64,000 nt of DNA from Mesorhizobium sp. NZP2298. GTDB taxonomy: Bacteria; Pseudomonadota; Alphaproteobacteria; Rhizobiales; Rhizobiaceae. The notes under the pieces are model-generated. The model made no database searches and was not told where the DNA came from. It saw nothing but the letters and a program-made list of their open reading frames with translations. This document shows, piece after piece, positions 1 to 7,452 of this stretch. The stretch's first letter is position 1, and every line of letters begins with the position of its first letter. The position numbers and the translations under genes are program-made. The DNA is taken from contig NZ_CP033365.1 in the NCBI RefSeq assembly GCF_013170825.1, positions 4,910,001 to 4,974,000 on the forward strand. The letters run 5' to 3'.

Positions 1-294
1 TAGACGCAGCCGCGCTTCAAGATGTGCCGGCTTGACGATGATGCTTCCTGCCGGCGCGTCATAGCGCTCGGCCTTGCCCCCTCCAAGTGTGGCACACACT
101 GGTGCGGCCTCGAGACCGACAAGGACGACGTGTTCACTCGCCTCGAAGGTGTGCAGCCCGGGTGGCATGAGGTGATAAGTTGCCCTCCCCCGCTGCGTCG
201 CAATTGTCCGCTCACCGGTTGTCGAAGAAAAAGCCTGCAAATCCTGATCGGATGAATTGAAGTCGGCATCAAGCTCGCGATCAGAAGAAATCAT
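1..294 (-). CDS. AraC-family transcriptional regulator, 5' part only (runs off the window)
   Basis: The reverse strand is open from an ATG at 294 to the left edge, giving 98 codons without a stop, so the gene continues outside the window. The visible residues look like the N-terminal sensing half of AraC-type activators: a YHLMPPGLHTFEASEHVVLV stretch (residues 40-59) followed by a glycine-rich turn and DAPAGSIIVKPAHLEAR (about 79-93), the pattern of the AraC subgroup in which a cupin-like domain precedes the C-terminal helix-turn-helix. The DNA-binding half is not visible. No strong ribosome-binding site precedes the ATG, so the start is approximate. An inverted repeat at 344-359 lies about 50 bases upstream. 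Family assignment is by motif resemblance. Confidence 0.7.
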   Translation of the reverse strand, partial: MISSDRELDADFNSSDQDLQAFSSTTGERTIATQRGRATYHLMPPGLHTFEASEHVVLVGLEAAPVCATLGGGKAERYDAPAGSIIVKPAHLEARLRL

Positions 295-906
295 GTTAGT
301 CGGTCGGTGTCATGGGCGGGCAGGAAACACATTCATGGCCTCTATTAGAATTCTCTAATCTACATAACGATCTTCCATACAGCCTGGCTGAGCGTCTTCA
401 CCATTTGGTATGTAAACTGTTCCTCGAATGACCCGGTTCCCGGTCGTTCGATTTTGATTCAACTTAACGATGGGACAGCAGTCCTGTACCATACAAACGC
501 AGCGGTTGTGGGCCACAGTCAAGCGGCTCTGCCCAGCGAAGCGGCTGCATCCGACCGCGCCTTGGCTCAATCATCGCCTCTGCCGTCCATGCGATGCCGG
601 GCAAGCGGACGATAGGTCTATTACGGGCGTCGTCCGTGCAGTAGACGGCTGAAGGAGGCGTCTCGCCGATCGCGCTTTTAAGTCAGTCCATAGGCTCCGA
701 GTGTCACTCAATTTGACCAAACCCAGCCGCGAAAAAAATCCCATCGATAGGTTGCCGTGCGCAGATGCCGACGCATATTGATCGAGTTTTGAACCGCGGC
801 TTGTGGCGCGAGCCACAAAATATCCAACAATGGTGACGGAACTTGCGTGACTCCGAAGCAGCAGCGCCTCCGGGGCTTTTGACTAAAGCATCGGAGGACC
901 AGGAGA
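295..906. other. about 600 bases with no recognised gene
   Basis: No reading frame here looks like protein: the short frames at 355-570, 470-652 and 571-816 lack alpha-proteobacterial codon bias and overlap each other. Two small structures are visible: an inverted repeat ATTAGA-ATTC-TCTAAT at 344-359 and a 7-bp stem with 4-base loop (TTGTGGC gcga GCCACAA) at 801-818. The stretch is less GC-rich than its surroundings, which fits a decayed region. Confidence 0.5.
344..359. promoter_or_regulatory. inverted repeat upstream of the partial araC-type gene
   Basis: ATTAGA-ATTC-TCTAAT is a 6-bp inverted repeat with a 4-base centre, about 50 bases upstream of the ATG at 294. Position and symmetry would fit a binding site for a dimeric regulator, but no bound protein can be named. 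Confidence 0.25.
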
Positions 907-1161
907 ATGCGAGGTCGAAGCTGGATCCGGCAAGAGCGGCAGGCCGAAGCCCAACTGCTCAGGGAACAGATCGTCCAGCTGGAAACTGAGCTACTTACCT
1001 AGAGAGGCGCTGCCGAGCCAAGAAGGCTTACCGAGCTCGGCTACCACATTCATTCCAGCAAATTGCGGCTTCAGCGCCTGGAACGCTGCATCTCTGACCT
1101 GCAATCCGCCAATCGACGGCGAGAAGAACAGGCCCCATCAGGTCTAGGGATATTTCCTTAA
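907..1161 (+). pseudogene. small coiled-coil-like ORF interrupted by an in-frame amber codon
   Basis: An ATG at 907 with a good ribosome-binding sequence (AGGAGA) opens a frame of 84 codons to TAA at 1159-1161, broken by one TAG at 1000-1002. The part before the stop (31 residues) is rich in Q, E, L and R and reads as a helical segment (QLLREQIVQLETELL). The part after it has similar composition (LRLQRLERCISDLQSANRRREEQ), as if one short coiled-coil protein had been split. No family is recognised. It may be a real 31-residue peptide, a pseudogene or chance; the decayed neighbourhood favours a pseudogene. Confidence 0.3.
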
Positions 1162-1173
1162 CACCTTGAACCC

Positions 1174-1278
1174 TTCGAACGCGTCATCCCACTGTTATAA
1201 CTCCTGAGGACTCACCCGTTGTGGCTTCTGGAAACGAGAACCCAGTGCCTCGATCAACCGCCATTCGGCCTCCCTGGC
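1174..1278 (-). pseudogene. inverted remnant of the downstream TPR gene
   Basis: Read on the minus strand this stretch gives RLIEALGSRFQKPQRVSPQE and, after a stop codon, QWDDAF. The intact TPR protein encoded at 2096-3772 has RLIEALASRFQKPHKVSPQE, then FEQWDDAY. The agreement covers about 30 residues and is also evident at base level. The glutamate codon of the EQW motif has become TAA (plus-strand bases 1195-1197). Similarity fades on both sides. This is a broken piece of a second copy, or of a relative, of the TPR gene, lying in the opposite orientation about 0.8 kb upstream of the intact gene. Confidence 0.75.
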
Positions 1279-1346
1279 GTCTAGGCGTCCGAAAAAGATT
1301 GATGGCCGCGGTTGCCGCTGGCTAAGCTCCGTGAAGGTTTGCTGTA

Positions 1347-1979
1347 TTGGGCTCCATAGTGGTCACTGACACCGAATTCATTCTCGAAAGCATCCGCCAA
1401 GGCTGCGTGATTCTTGCCGAGGACGAGTTCCTCATCGACAGGCTGGTGAAGTATGTCGGCAACGGAAGGATCCGTTGGCATGTCGAGTTTCGTGGGCATC
1501 GCGTCGAGTTCACAACCGGCCAGTTGAAGAAGCAGCCCACCTTCCGCAGGAAGATGCTCGAACAGGCCGGTGTGCTCCCGCCGCAGCGTGCCGGGGCCGA
1601 TTACAGGCGATGGGCTCTCGATCTGAGAAAGAATGCCATCGAGCTTCCCTGGCGGGATAGACCGGTTGATGCCGGTTTTGCCATAGACAGGCTCACCAGC
1701 CATGGGAATGACCGCTGGACGGTTGAATACCAGGGCAAGGCCATCAAATTCACGACGACCAAACTCCGCCGGCAGACCAGCTTCCGCAAGCGGATGCTGC
1801 TCAAGGCCAAGGTTCTGCCGCCCCAGCTGGATCCTGCTGCCTATCGCAAGTGGATGGATTGGCTCATTCAAAACGCCACCCAGGCAGACCTTCAGACCGG
1901 CGCTGCTTTGATGACCGAGAAAAGTTGGCTTGACGACTTGCCCGAGCTGGCCGGCTGGCAAAGTGAAGGAACCAACTAA
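1347..1979 (+). CDS. unknown protein built of two tandem copies of one domain
   Basis: This is a 210-residue protein that I do not recognise. It contains the same unit twice, at about residues 31-98 and 114-177. Each unit has a strand-rich start (RIRWHVEFRGHRVEFTT / DRWTVEYQGKAIKFTT), then F-R-x-x-M-L, a VLPPQ motif, Y-R-(R/K)-W and a closing x-x-NA. The spacing between units is about 81 residues. The charge pattern (RRK, KKQ, RRQ) would suit nucleic-acid binding, perhaps a winged-helix-like fold, but that is inference. There is no signal peptide or membrane segment. It lies between the inverted TPR remnant and the intact TPR gene, so it may have arrived by insertion. The opposite-strand frame at 1281-2084 is judged a shadow because the internal repeat is in this frame. 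Confidence 0.6.
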   Translation: MGSIVVTDTEFILESIRQGCVILAEDEFLIDRLVKYVGNGRIRWHVEFRGHRVEFTTGQLKKQPTFRRKMLEQAGVLPPQRAGADYRRWALDLRKNAIELPWRDRPVDAGFAIDRLTSHGNDRWTVEYQGKAIKFTTTKLRRQTSFRKRMLLKAKVLPPQLDPAAYRKWMDWLIQNATQADLQTGAALMTEKSWLDDLPELAGWQSEGTN

Positions 1980-2095
1980 GGCGGCTGGTGTGCCGGCGAT
2001 GCCACTCATGGTGTTTGCCATGCCTACAAATTTCGGCACACATTGATGGCTAGGGAATCTGGCCACGGCCTGGCTTGCGGCCAACAGGACTTTGA

Positions 2096-3772
2096 ATGGA
2101 CGACATGGACCGTTTCAACCTTGGCACCTATCGACGCCCTATCTCCACCCGCTCCACCGAGACCCAGCGCTGGTTCGATATCGGGCTCAACTGGTGCTAC
2201 GGCTTCAACCATGAGGAAGGCATCAAGTGCTTTGAGAAAGCGCTGGAGACGGATCCCGGCTGCGCCTTCGTGCATTGGGGCATCGCCTATGCGGCCGGGC
2301 CTTTCTACAATTTGACCTGGAAGGAGCATGGCGAGGCCGAGGCCAACAGCGCGACGAAGCGCTGCTTCGAGCATGTCCAGCTGGCGCGCGCCAAGGCGGC
2401 TAATGCCAGCGATGTCGAACGGCGGTTGATCGAGGCGCTGGCCAGCCGTTTTCAAAAACCGCACAAGGTAAGCCCGCAGGAATTCGAACAGTGGGATGAT
2501 GCCTACGCCACCGCAATGCGGCGCGTGTACCAGGATTTTCCCGACGACCATGATGTGATGGCGCTGCTGGTCGAGGCGCTGATGATGCGCACGGTGCGGC
2601 GGCTTTGGAACCTCAAGACTGGTGAGCCGGCGCCGAATTCCGATGTCGTAGAGGCGCTGGAGGTCTGCGAGCGGTCAATCCGGCTGACACAGCACCCGGC
2701 GATCCTGCACCTGCATATCCATCTCCTGGAAATGTCCACCATGCCGGAACGCGGCATGCGCTCGGCCGACCGGCTCGGCGAGATGTGCCCCGATGCCGGG
2801 CACATGAACCACATGCCGGGGCATATCTATGTGCTGTGTGGCGACTATGAGAAGGCGAAGATCGCCAGCGAAAAGGCTGTCCGTGCCAACGACCTCTATC
2901 TCGCCTATGCCGACGAGCCGACCTATTATCTGCTCGGCTGCTGCCACGACCTGCACCTGATGATGTTCACCTGCATGTTCCTTGGCCAGTACCGGCCGGC
3001 GCTGTGGGCCGCCGACAAGGTGCGCAGCCTGGTGACGCGAGACGTGGTCGCCATCCAGGACCGGCCCAAGCTCACGCAAACAGTGGAAGGTTATCATGCG
3101 ATGAAATCGCATGTGCAGGTGCGCTTCGGCCGCTGGCAGGAGATCATCGACGAACCCGTGGTTGAAGAGCCCGGCCTCTATGTACTGACGGCGGCCATGC
3201 AGCACTACGCCAAGGGTGTCGCGCATGCGACGCTCAGGCAATTCACGGAGGCCGAGCGCGAGCGTGTGCGGTTCCACCGTCATGTGGAGAACATCCCGGC
3301 CGAACGGCGTTTCCTCAGCAACCCAACCCGCGCTTCGCTGGCCGTCGGTGCCGCCTTGCTCGATGGCGAGCTCGCCTACCATCAGGGCCGGCACGAGGAG
3401 GCCTACCCCCATTTGCGGCGAGCGGTCGAGCTGGACGACAATCTCTCCTACACCGAGCCATGGGCGTGGATGCACCCGCCGCGCCATGCGCTGGCGGCGC
3501 TGCTGCTCGACCGGGGCCATGCGCAAGAGGCCGAGCAGGTCTATCGCGACGATCTCGGCCTGAGCGCCAAGGTGCAACGCTGCGCCCAGCACCCGGACAA
3601 TGTCTGGGCGCTGCACGGGCTGGTGGAATGCTTGAGGCGCCGCGGCGAAAGCGAAGAGCTGCCGGCCCTGCAGGCAAGGCTCGCCGCGGCGATGGCCAAG
3701 GCGGATGTGGCGATCAGCTCGTCATGCCTGTGCCGGACGAGCGTGCAATCGGCGGCAAGCTGCTGTCATTGA
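2096..3772 (+). CDS. tetratricopeptide-repeat protein
   Basis: A 558-residue, probably cytoplasmic protein of helical repeats. There is no signal peptide. TPR-like helices recur, for example WCYGFNHEEGIKCFEKALETDP near the N-terminus and AYHQGRHEEAYPHLRRAVELD near residue 440. A histidine-rich stretch (residues about 205-255, including HLHIHLLEMS and HMPGHIYVLCGDY) is typical of this widespread bacterial group. It is likely a protein-interaction scaffold; the partner is unknown. The C-terminus DVAISSSCLCR has paired cysteines. The last dozen residues overlap a repeated segment (3720-3800) also present at 4421-4495, so the tail may have changed after rearrangement. A shorter start would lose the first repeat, so the ATG at 2096 was kept. 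Confidence 0.85.
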   Translation: MDDMDRFNLGTYRRPISTRSTETQRWFDIGLNWCYGFNHEEGIKCFEKALETDPGCAFVHWGIAYAAGPFYNLTWKEHGEAEANSATKRCFEHVQLARAKAANASDVERRLIEALASRFQKPHKVSPQEFEQWDDAYATAMRRVYQDFPDDHDVMALLVEALMMRTVRRLWNLKTGEPAPNSDVVEALEVCERSIRLTQHPAILHLHIHLLEMSTMPERGMRSADRLGEMCPDAGHMNHMPGHIYVLCGDYEKAKIASEKAVRANDLYLAYADEPTYYLLGCCHDLHLMMFTCMFLGQYRPALWAADKVRSLVTRDVVAIQDRPKLTQTVEGYHAMKSHVQVRFGRWQEIIDEPVVEEPGLYVLTAAMQHYAKGVAHATLRQFTEAERERVRFHRHVENIPAERRFLSNPTRASLAVGAALLDGELAYHQGRHEEAYPHLRRAVELDDNLSYTEPWAWMHPPRHALAALLLDRGHAQEAEQVYRDDLGLSAKVQRCAQHPDNVWALHGLVECLRRRGESEELPALQARLAAAMAKADVAISSSCLCRTSVQSAASCCH

Positions 3773-3923
3773 GGCTTCGGCAGGCGTGCCCCTCGCCTCG
3801 GCCACGTCTGATGGCCGGCCGCCGGTAGGTGTACCGATGCGACGTCCTCGTCGGCATTGGAAAACGGCCCATCGGCTCGCGAAACGCGCTGTCGTTGAGA
3901 TCATCGTGACGGTCGACGCCTCG
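3720..3923. repeat. decayed direct duplicate of bases 4421-4633
   Basis: The two segments share GTCAT(G/A)CCTGTGCCGGACGAGCG at their left ends, a similar GC-rich middle, and then about 100 bases from the 3' end of the D-lyxose isomerase gene (for example CCTCGTCG, ATTGGAAAA, ATCGGCTCGCG, GACGGTCGAC). They lie about 700 bases apart in the same orientation. The left copy carries small deletions and is the degenerate one. Confidence 0.7.
3810..3923 (-). pseudogene. frameshifted 3' fragment of a D-lyxose isomerase gene
   Basis: Read on the minus strand, this matches the last 35-40 codons of the intact isomerase gene at 4498-5184. The intact protein reads DDLTDNVFREPIGRF, while this copy gives DDLNDSAFREPMGRF before it leaves the frame. 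At least two single-base gaps relative to the intact copy (in the GGAAAA-CGGCC and ATCATCG-TGACGG stretches) disrupt the frame. It is part of the larger duplicate 3720-3923 and cannot make a functional enzyme. Confidence 0.7.
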
Positions 3924-3948
3924 CAGAGCTGCAGTTTCACGCTGTCGA

Positions 3949-4152
3949 TCAGGCCAGACCCACTGACCTGCTTTCCTCAATTAGCACAGAGCAGTCTATC
4001 TCATCATGAAGTTGGGCGTGTGGGTCAGGCGCCAGCCAGGAAGCGTAAGACCGAAGCCGCTTGAGCCGGGCTGTTTTCTCGAGCCGCGCCTGACGCTCAT
4101 CTTCGGGCTGAGTACGAGGCAGCCTTTTGTTCCACTCGCCAGGATACTGCAT
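3949..4152 (-). CDS. small hypothetical protein
   Basis: A 67-residue frame starting at an ATG with a good ribosome-binding sequence (GAGGAG, 8 bases upstream). The first half is basic and helical (MQYPGEWNKRLPRTQPEDER, then RLEKTARLKRLRSY); the second half is mixed, with an acidic LHDEIDCSVLIEES stretch. No domain is recognised. It lies between the two copies of the duplicated segment (3720-3923 and 4421-4633), so it could be part of inserted DNA. The frame stays open upstream to 4299, but the ribosome-binding site favours the internal start. It could be chance coding. Confidence 0.35.
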   Translation of the reverse strand: MQYPGEWNKRLPRTQPEDERQARLEKTARLKRLRSYASWLAPDPHAQLHDEIDCSVLIEESRSVGLA

Positions 4153-4497
4153 TCTCTGCTCTCCTCGGTCGGAGCGCATAAGAGACCCACTCAATGAGGG
4201 AGTTGGTCCCCTTGCCGGAGGACCACCTGTCGCTCCGGCTTCCCCGCTCTCCACCTGGGCTGGATGCCACCACAGGCGTCGACGAGAGTCGCCATCCATT
4301 TTGATGAGGCTGCCGCAATTAACCTCGGGCTCCGGAGCCTGCGGCGACGGCCCGCGCGCGCAGTCAGCGGCTGCGCGGGGATCATCGAGCGCCGTGGCTC
4401 AAACTGGCGTCCAGCCTTGGTCATACCTGTGCCGGACGAGCGCGCTGCCGGCGCCAGGCTGCCATTAAAGCTGCCGGTAGGCGACCGCCGCCTACCC

Positions 4498-5184
4498 TCA
4501 GCCAAGCCATTTCTCGTAGTCGGCCACCAGCAGGTGCACTGGAGCAACATCCTCGTCGATATTGGAAAAGCGGCCGATCGGCTCGCGGAACACGTTGTCG
4601 GTCAGATCGTCGTTGACGGTCGACACCTCACCGATCAGCACGTCCTTGCCCTCGGCCCAGAAGGCGTGCCAGACGCCGGGCAGCAGAGTGACGCTCTGAC
4701 CGGGGTCGAGCTTCAGGAGGCCGCCCGCCGGCAGCCTGTGGATGGTTCCGTCGACCGGCACCGACACTTCCGCCTTGGGGTCGATACCGCCGTCGCGATC
4801 ATGCATGAACAGTTCCAGCACCAGCTTGCCGCCGCCGCGGTTGATGATGTCCTCGGCCTTGATGTTGTGGCGGTGCATGGGCGACAGCTGGTCCTTGCGC
4901 GAGATCATGATCTTCTCGGCATAGAGCATGCCCATGCCCTTCTTCATGTCCTCGTAGCGGCCATTGCGCACGGTGAACAGGAACAGGCCGAGTTCCTTGA
5001 ATTTCTCCTGGCCGTAGTCGGTGATGTCCCAGCCGAGCCGCGAGGTGAATATGGCGGAGGAGTCGACCTGGCGTGCCTTCATCTCTTCCGGCGACCAGTA
5101 GGCGAAGGGCGGCATGATGTAGCCGAACGAGCGGATGAAAGCGTCGGCTTCGCGGATGATGTCGTTGATGGCGGAGCGTTTCAT
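4498..5184 (-). CDS. D-lyxose ketol-isomerase family sugar isomerase
   Basis: A 228-residue cupin-fold enzyme, the usual length for D-lyxose/D-mannose isomerases (EC 5.3.1.15), which interconvert an aldose and a ketose using a divalent metal. The metal site is visible: H104 and H106 in SPMHRHNIKAEDI, E111 just after, and H173 in LLPGVWHAFW. The ATG at 5184 (MKRSAIND) was chosen because it gives the family length; the frame stays open to 5250. It acts in the cytoplasm. It is transcribed away from the PLP enzyme gene at 5429, with a 245-base gap containing a palindromic repeat. No sugar transporter or kinase is adjacent, so the physiological substrate is open. Its 3' end is the source of the pseudogene at 3810-3923. 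Confidence 0.85.
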   Translation of the reverse strand: MKRSAINDIIREADAFIRSFGYIMPPFAYWSPEEMKARQVDSSAIFTSRLGWDITDYGQEKFKELGLFLFTVRNGRYEDMKKGMGMLYAEKIMISRKDQLSPMHRHNIKAEDIINRGGGKLVLELFMHDRDGGIDPKAEVSVPVDGTIHRLPAGGLLKLDPGQSVTLLPGVWHAFWAEGKDVLIGEVSTVNDDLTDNVFREPIGRFSNIDEDVAPVHLLVADYEKWLG

Positions 5185-5220
5185 GATCGTAACCCTTCGT
5201 GTCGACATGCTTAGGTTGTT

Positions 5221-5265
5221 GCATGTCGTCATCCCAAAACCGCTGGGCACTTTTGGGCGACATGC
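5221..5265. repeat. palindromic intergenic repeat (RIME-like), copy 1
   Basis: A 45-base element with outer arms GCATGTCG / CGACATGC and inner arms CCCAAAA / TTTTGGG around a GC-rich loop. It has the same architecture as the elements at 35423, 46161, 46649 and 51809. Confidence 0.7.
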
Positions 5266-5428
5266 ATTGCAAATCGCATAGCCGAACGCCGATGCGGTGT
5301 CGATCCATCTCGCGCCTGCACGCCCGCTGCGCCAAGCGCGGATGGCCCATCGATCCGGTCCGCTGGCCGCGTGACATCACCCGCTTTCAGGCTCATAACC
5401 CCTGCGAATTCTCACAGAGTGATAGACT

Positions 5429-6487
5429 ATGCCGACCATCCACGACCTCGACACGCCGTCGATCCTGATCGACGCCGCGCGCGCCGAAGCCAACATTGCC
5501 CGCGCACAGGCCCATGCCGACAGAAACGGGCTGAAGCTCAGGCCGCACATCAAGACGCACAAGCTTCCTTACTGGGCGAAGAAGCAGGTGGCGGCGGGTG
5601 CTGTCGGCATCACTTGCCAGAAGATCGGCGAGGCCGAGGTCATGGCCGATGCCGGGCTGTCCGACATCTTTCTTCCCTACAACATCCTCGGCCGCGCCAA
5701 GCTGGAGCGGCTGAAGGCGCTGCACGGTCGCGTCACCCTGTCGGTCACGGCGGACAGCATGGAAACGCTGGAAGGACTGGCCGCCACTTTCACCGATGCC
5801 GGCCATCGCCTCCCGGTGCTGGTCGAATGCGACACCGGCATGGGCCGCTGCGGCGTGCAGACGGCCGATGAGGCGGTTGCACTGGCAAGGGTGATCGACA
5901 AGGCCGGCGGCCTCACCTTTGGCGGGCTGATGACCTATCCTGCGGCGGGCCGCGCCGCGGAGGCCGAAGCTTGGCTCGCCGACGCCAGGCAGGCGCTGAC
6001 CGCTTCGGGTCTCGCCTGCGAACGCATCTCCAGCGGCGGCACGCCGGACATGTGGCGCTCCAGCGATACATCTGTCGTCACCGAATATCGGCCCGGCACC
6101 TACATCTATCTCGACCGCTATCAGGTCGCCAAAGGTGTCGGTACCTTGGACGATTGCGCGCTGACGGTGCTGTCGACCGTGGTCAGCCACCCGACGCCGA
6201 CGCGTGCCATACTCGATGCGGGCAGCAAGGCGCTGTCCAGTGACACGCTCGGGCTAAAGGATTTTGGCGAGTTGCTCGGCGCTGCCGACGCAAGGGTGAC
6301 CGGGCTTAGCGAAGAGCATGGCACCGTCACGCTTTCCGGTGACGCGAAACTGCGCATCGGCGATCGCGTGCGCGTGGTGCCCGATCATTGCTGTGTCGTC
6401 ACCAATCTGTTCAACCAGGTCAACCTGATCGACGGCGAGAAAGTGCTGGAAACGCTGCCTGTGGCGGCACGCGGGCTGATGGCGTGA
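5429..6487 (+). CDS. PLP-dependent D-threonine aldolase / D-serine dehydratase-like enzyme
   Basis: A 352-residue protein of the fold-type III (alanine-racemase-like) PLP family that acts on D-amino acids. The N-terminal barrel carries the cofactor lysine K42 in LRPHIKTHK. Further conserved features are VLVECDTGMGRCG (about 130-142) and SSGGTPDMW (about 203-211). The C-terminal domain holds a metal-site motif PDHCC with H320 and C322 in the H-x-C spacing typical of zinc-dependent D-serine dehydratases. The likely reaction is cleavage or dehydration of a D-hydroxy amino acid; substrate choice between D-threonine and D-serine cannot be settled here. The upstream gene is divergent and the ccmC gene is convergent, so it is probably transcribed alone. 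Confidence 0.85.
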   Translation: MPTIHDLDTPSILIDAARAEANIARAQAHADRNGLKLRPHIKTHKLPYWAKKQVAAGAVGITCQKIGEAEVMADAGLSDIFLPYNILGRAKLERLKALHGRVTLSVTADSMETLEGLAATFTDAGHRLPVLVECDTGMGRCGVQTADEAVALARVIDKAGGLTFGGLMTYPAAGRAAEAEAWLADARQALTASGLACERISSGGTPDMWRSSDTSVVTEYRPGTYIYLDRYQVAKGVGTLDDCALTVLSTVVSHPTPTRAILDAGSKALSSDTLGLKDFGELLGAADARVTGLSEEHGTVTLSGDAKLRIGDRVRVVPDHCCVVTNLFNQVNLIDGEKVLETLPVAARGLMA

Positions 6488-6512
6488 GCACTTTCGGCGG
6501 GTAACGGGTGAA

Positions 6513-7277
6513 CTAAGCCGGTTGCCGTTCCGCCTGTCGTGCCGCGACCCTGCGCATGGCGATGACCCTGCGGCGCCGTATCTCCGTGCGCATTGCCATC
6601 AAGTGCAACGCGAAGAACAGCACCGTGAAGCCGACTGCCATGACCAGCAGCGGCCACAGCAGGCTGGGATCGATGGTCGGCCCGCCGAGCCGGAATACCG
6701 AGGCCGGCTGGTGCAGCGTGTTCCACCAGTCGACGGAGAACTTGATGATCGGGATGTTGATGAACCCGACCAGCGTGATGATGGCAGCGGCCCAGGCTGC
6801 GCGACTGGCATCGTCGAGCGCGCGGGTCAGTGCGATGATGCCGAGATACATCAGGAACAGCACGAAGACCGAGGTCAGGCGCGCATCCCACACCCACCAG
6901 GTGCCCCACATCGGCTTGCCCCAGATCGAACCGGTGATCAGCGCAAGTGCCGTGAAGACCGCGCCGATGGGTGCCGCCGATTTCAGCGCGACATCGGCCA
7001 GCGGATGGCGCCAGACCAGCGTGCCGAGGGCGGAAACCGCCATCAGCGTGTAGCACATCATGGCAAGCCAGGCGAAAGGCACGTGGATGTACATGATGCG
7101 CACGGTGATGCCTTGCTGGAAATCCTCGGGCGCGGCGAAGCTCATATAGAGGCCGATGGCAAGGATGAGTGCGGCGATCGCCGCCAGCCACGGCACGACC
7201 TTGTCGACCAGCGCGACGAAGCGCGTCGGGTTGGCAAGGTCCATCCAGCCGCTCAGGCGTGAAGTCGTGTCGCTCAT
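6513..7277 (-). CDS. ccmC: cytochrome c maturation haem-handling protein CcmC
   Basis: A 254-residue inner-membrane protein with about six transmembrane helices. It carries the haem-binding WWD signature WGTWWVWD (residues 124-131) and the two axial histidines, H65 in YIHVPFAW and H189 in WWNTLHQPAS. CcmC delivers haem to the chaperone CcmE during c-type cytochrome assembly, facing the periplasm. In most rhizobia ccmC belongs to a ccmABCDG operon. Here no ccmA, ccmB, ccmD or ccmG is adjacent: upstream on the same strand is ndvA and downstream is the convergent PLP enzyme gene. The start at 7277 is about 175 bases from the ndvA stop. Haem-pathway identity is secure; the isolation of the gene is unusual. 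Confidence 0.93.
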   Translation of the reverse strand: MSDTTSRLSGWMDLANPTRFVALVDKVVPWLAAIAALILAIGLYMSFAAPEDFQQGITVRIMYIHVPFAWLAMMCYTLMAVSALGTLVWRHPLADVALKSAAPIGAVFTALALITGSIWGKPMWGTWWVWDARLTSVFVLFLMYLGIIALTRALDDASRAAWAAAIITLVGFINIPIIKFSVDWWNTLHQPASVFRLGGPTIDPSLLWPLLVMAVGFTVLFFALHLMAMRTEIRRRRVIAMRRVAARQAERQPA

Positions 7278-7419
7278 GCGACTTTACATAGACCGCCGGC
7301 GCGATTGGGGCAATCGAGCGGTGGTGTCGCAGGCTGGGTTACCCCTGCCCCTCGTGGGAGGGTCGCTGCGAAGCAAAGGGGCGGCGGCGCGCGCTGCCCC
7401 CACCCGGACCTCTGGTCCG

Positions 7420-7440
7420 ACCTCCCCACAATGGGGAGGT
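7420..7440. terminator. hairpin just downstream of ndvA
   Basis: ACCTCCCCA-CAA-TGGGGAGGT is a perfect 9-bp stem with a 3-base loop, starting 12 bases after the ndvA stop codon (minus-strand sense). No U-tract follows, so it may act as an mRNA 3'-end stabiliser or an imperfect terminator. A very similar hairpin with the same flank lies after ridA at 26731-26748. Confidence 0.5.
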
Positions 7441-7452
7441 AAAAGATGATGC

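Noticed and set aside
801..818. 7-bp hairpin as a terminator
   Set aside because: No T-run on either strand and no gene end nearby; left as an unexplained small stem.
1281..2084. 267-residue minus-strand frame over the two-domain gene
   Set aside because: The internal repeat with aligned motifs is in the plus-strand frame; the minus frame mirrors it.
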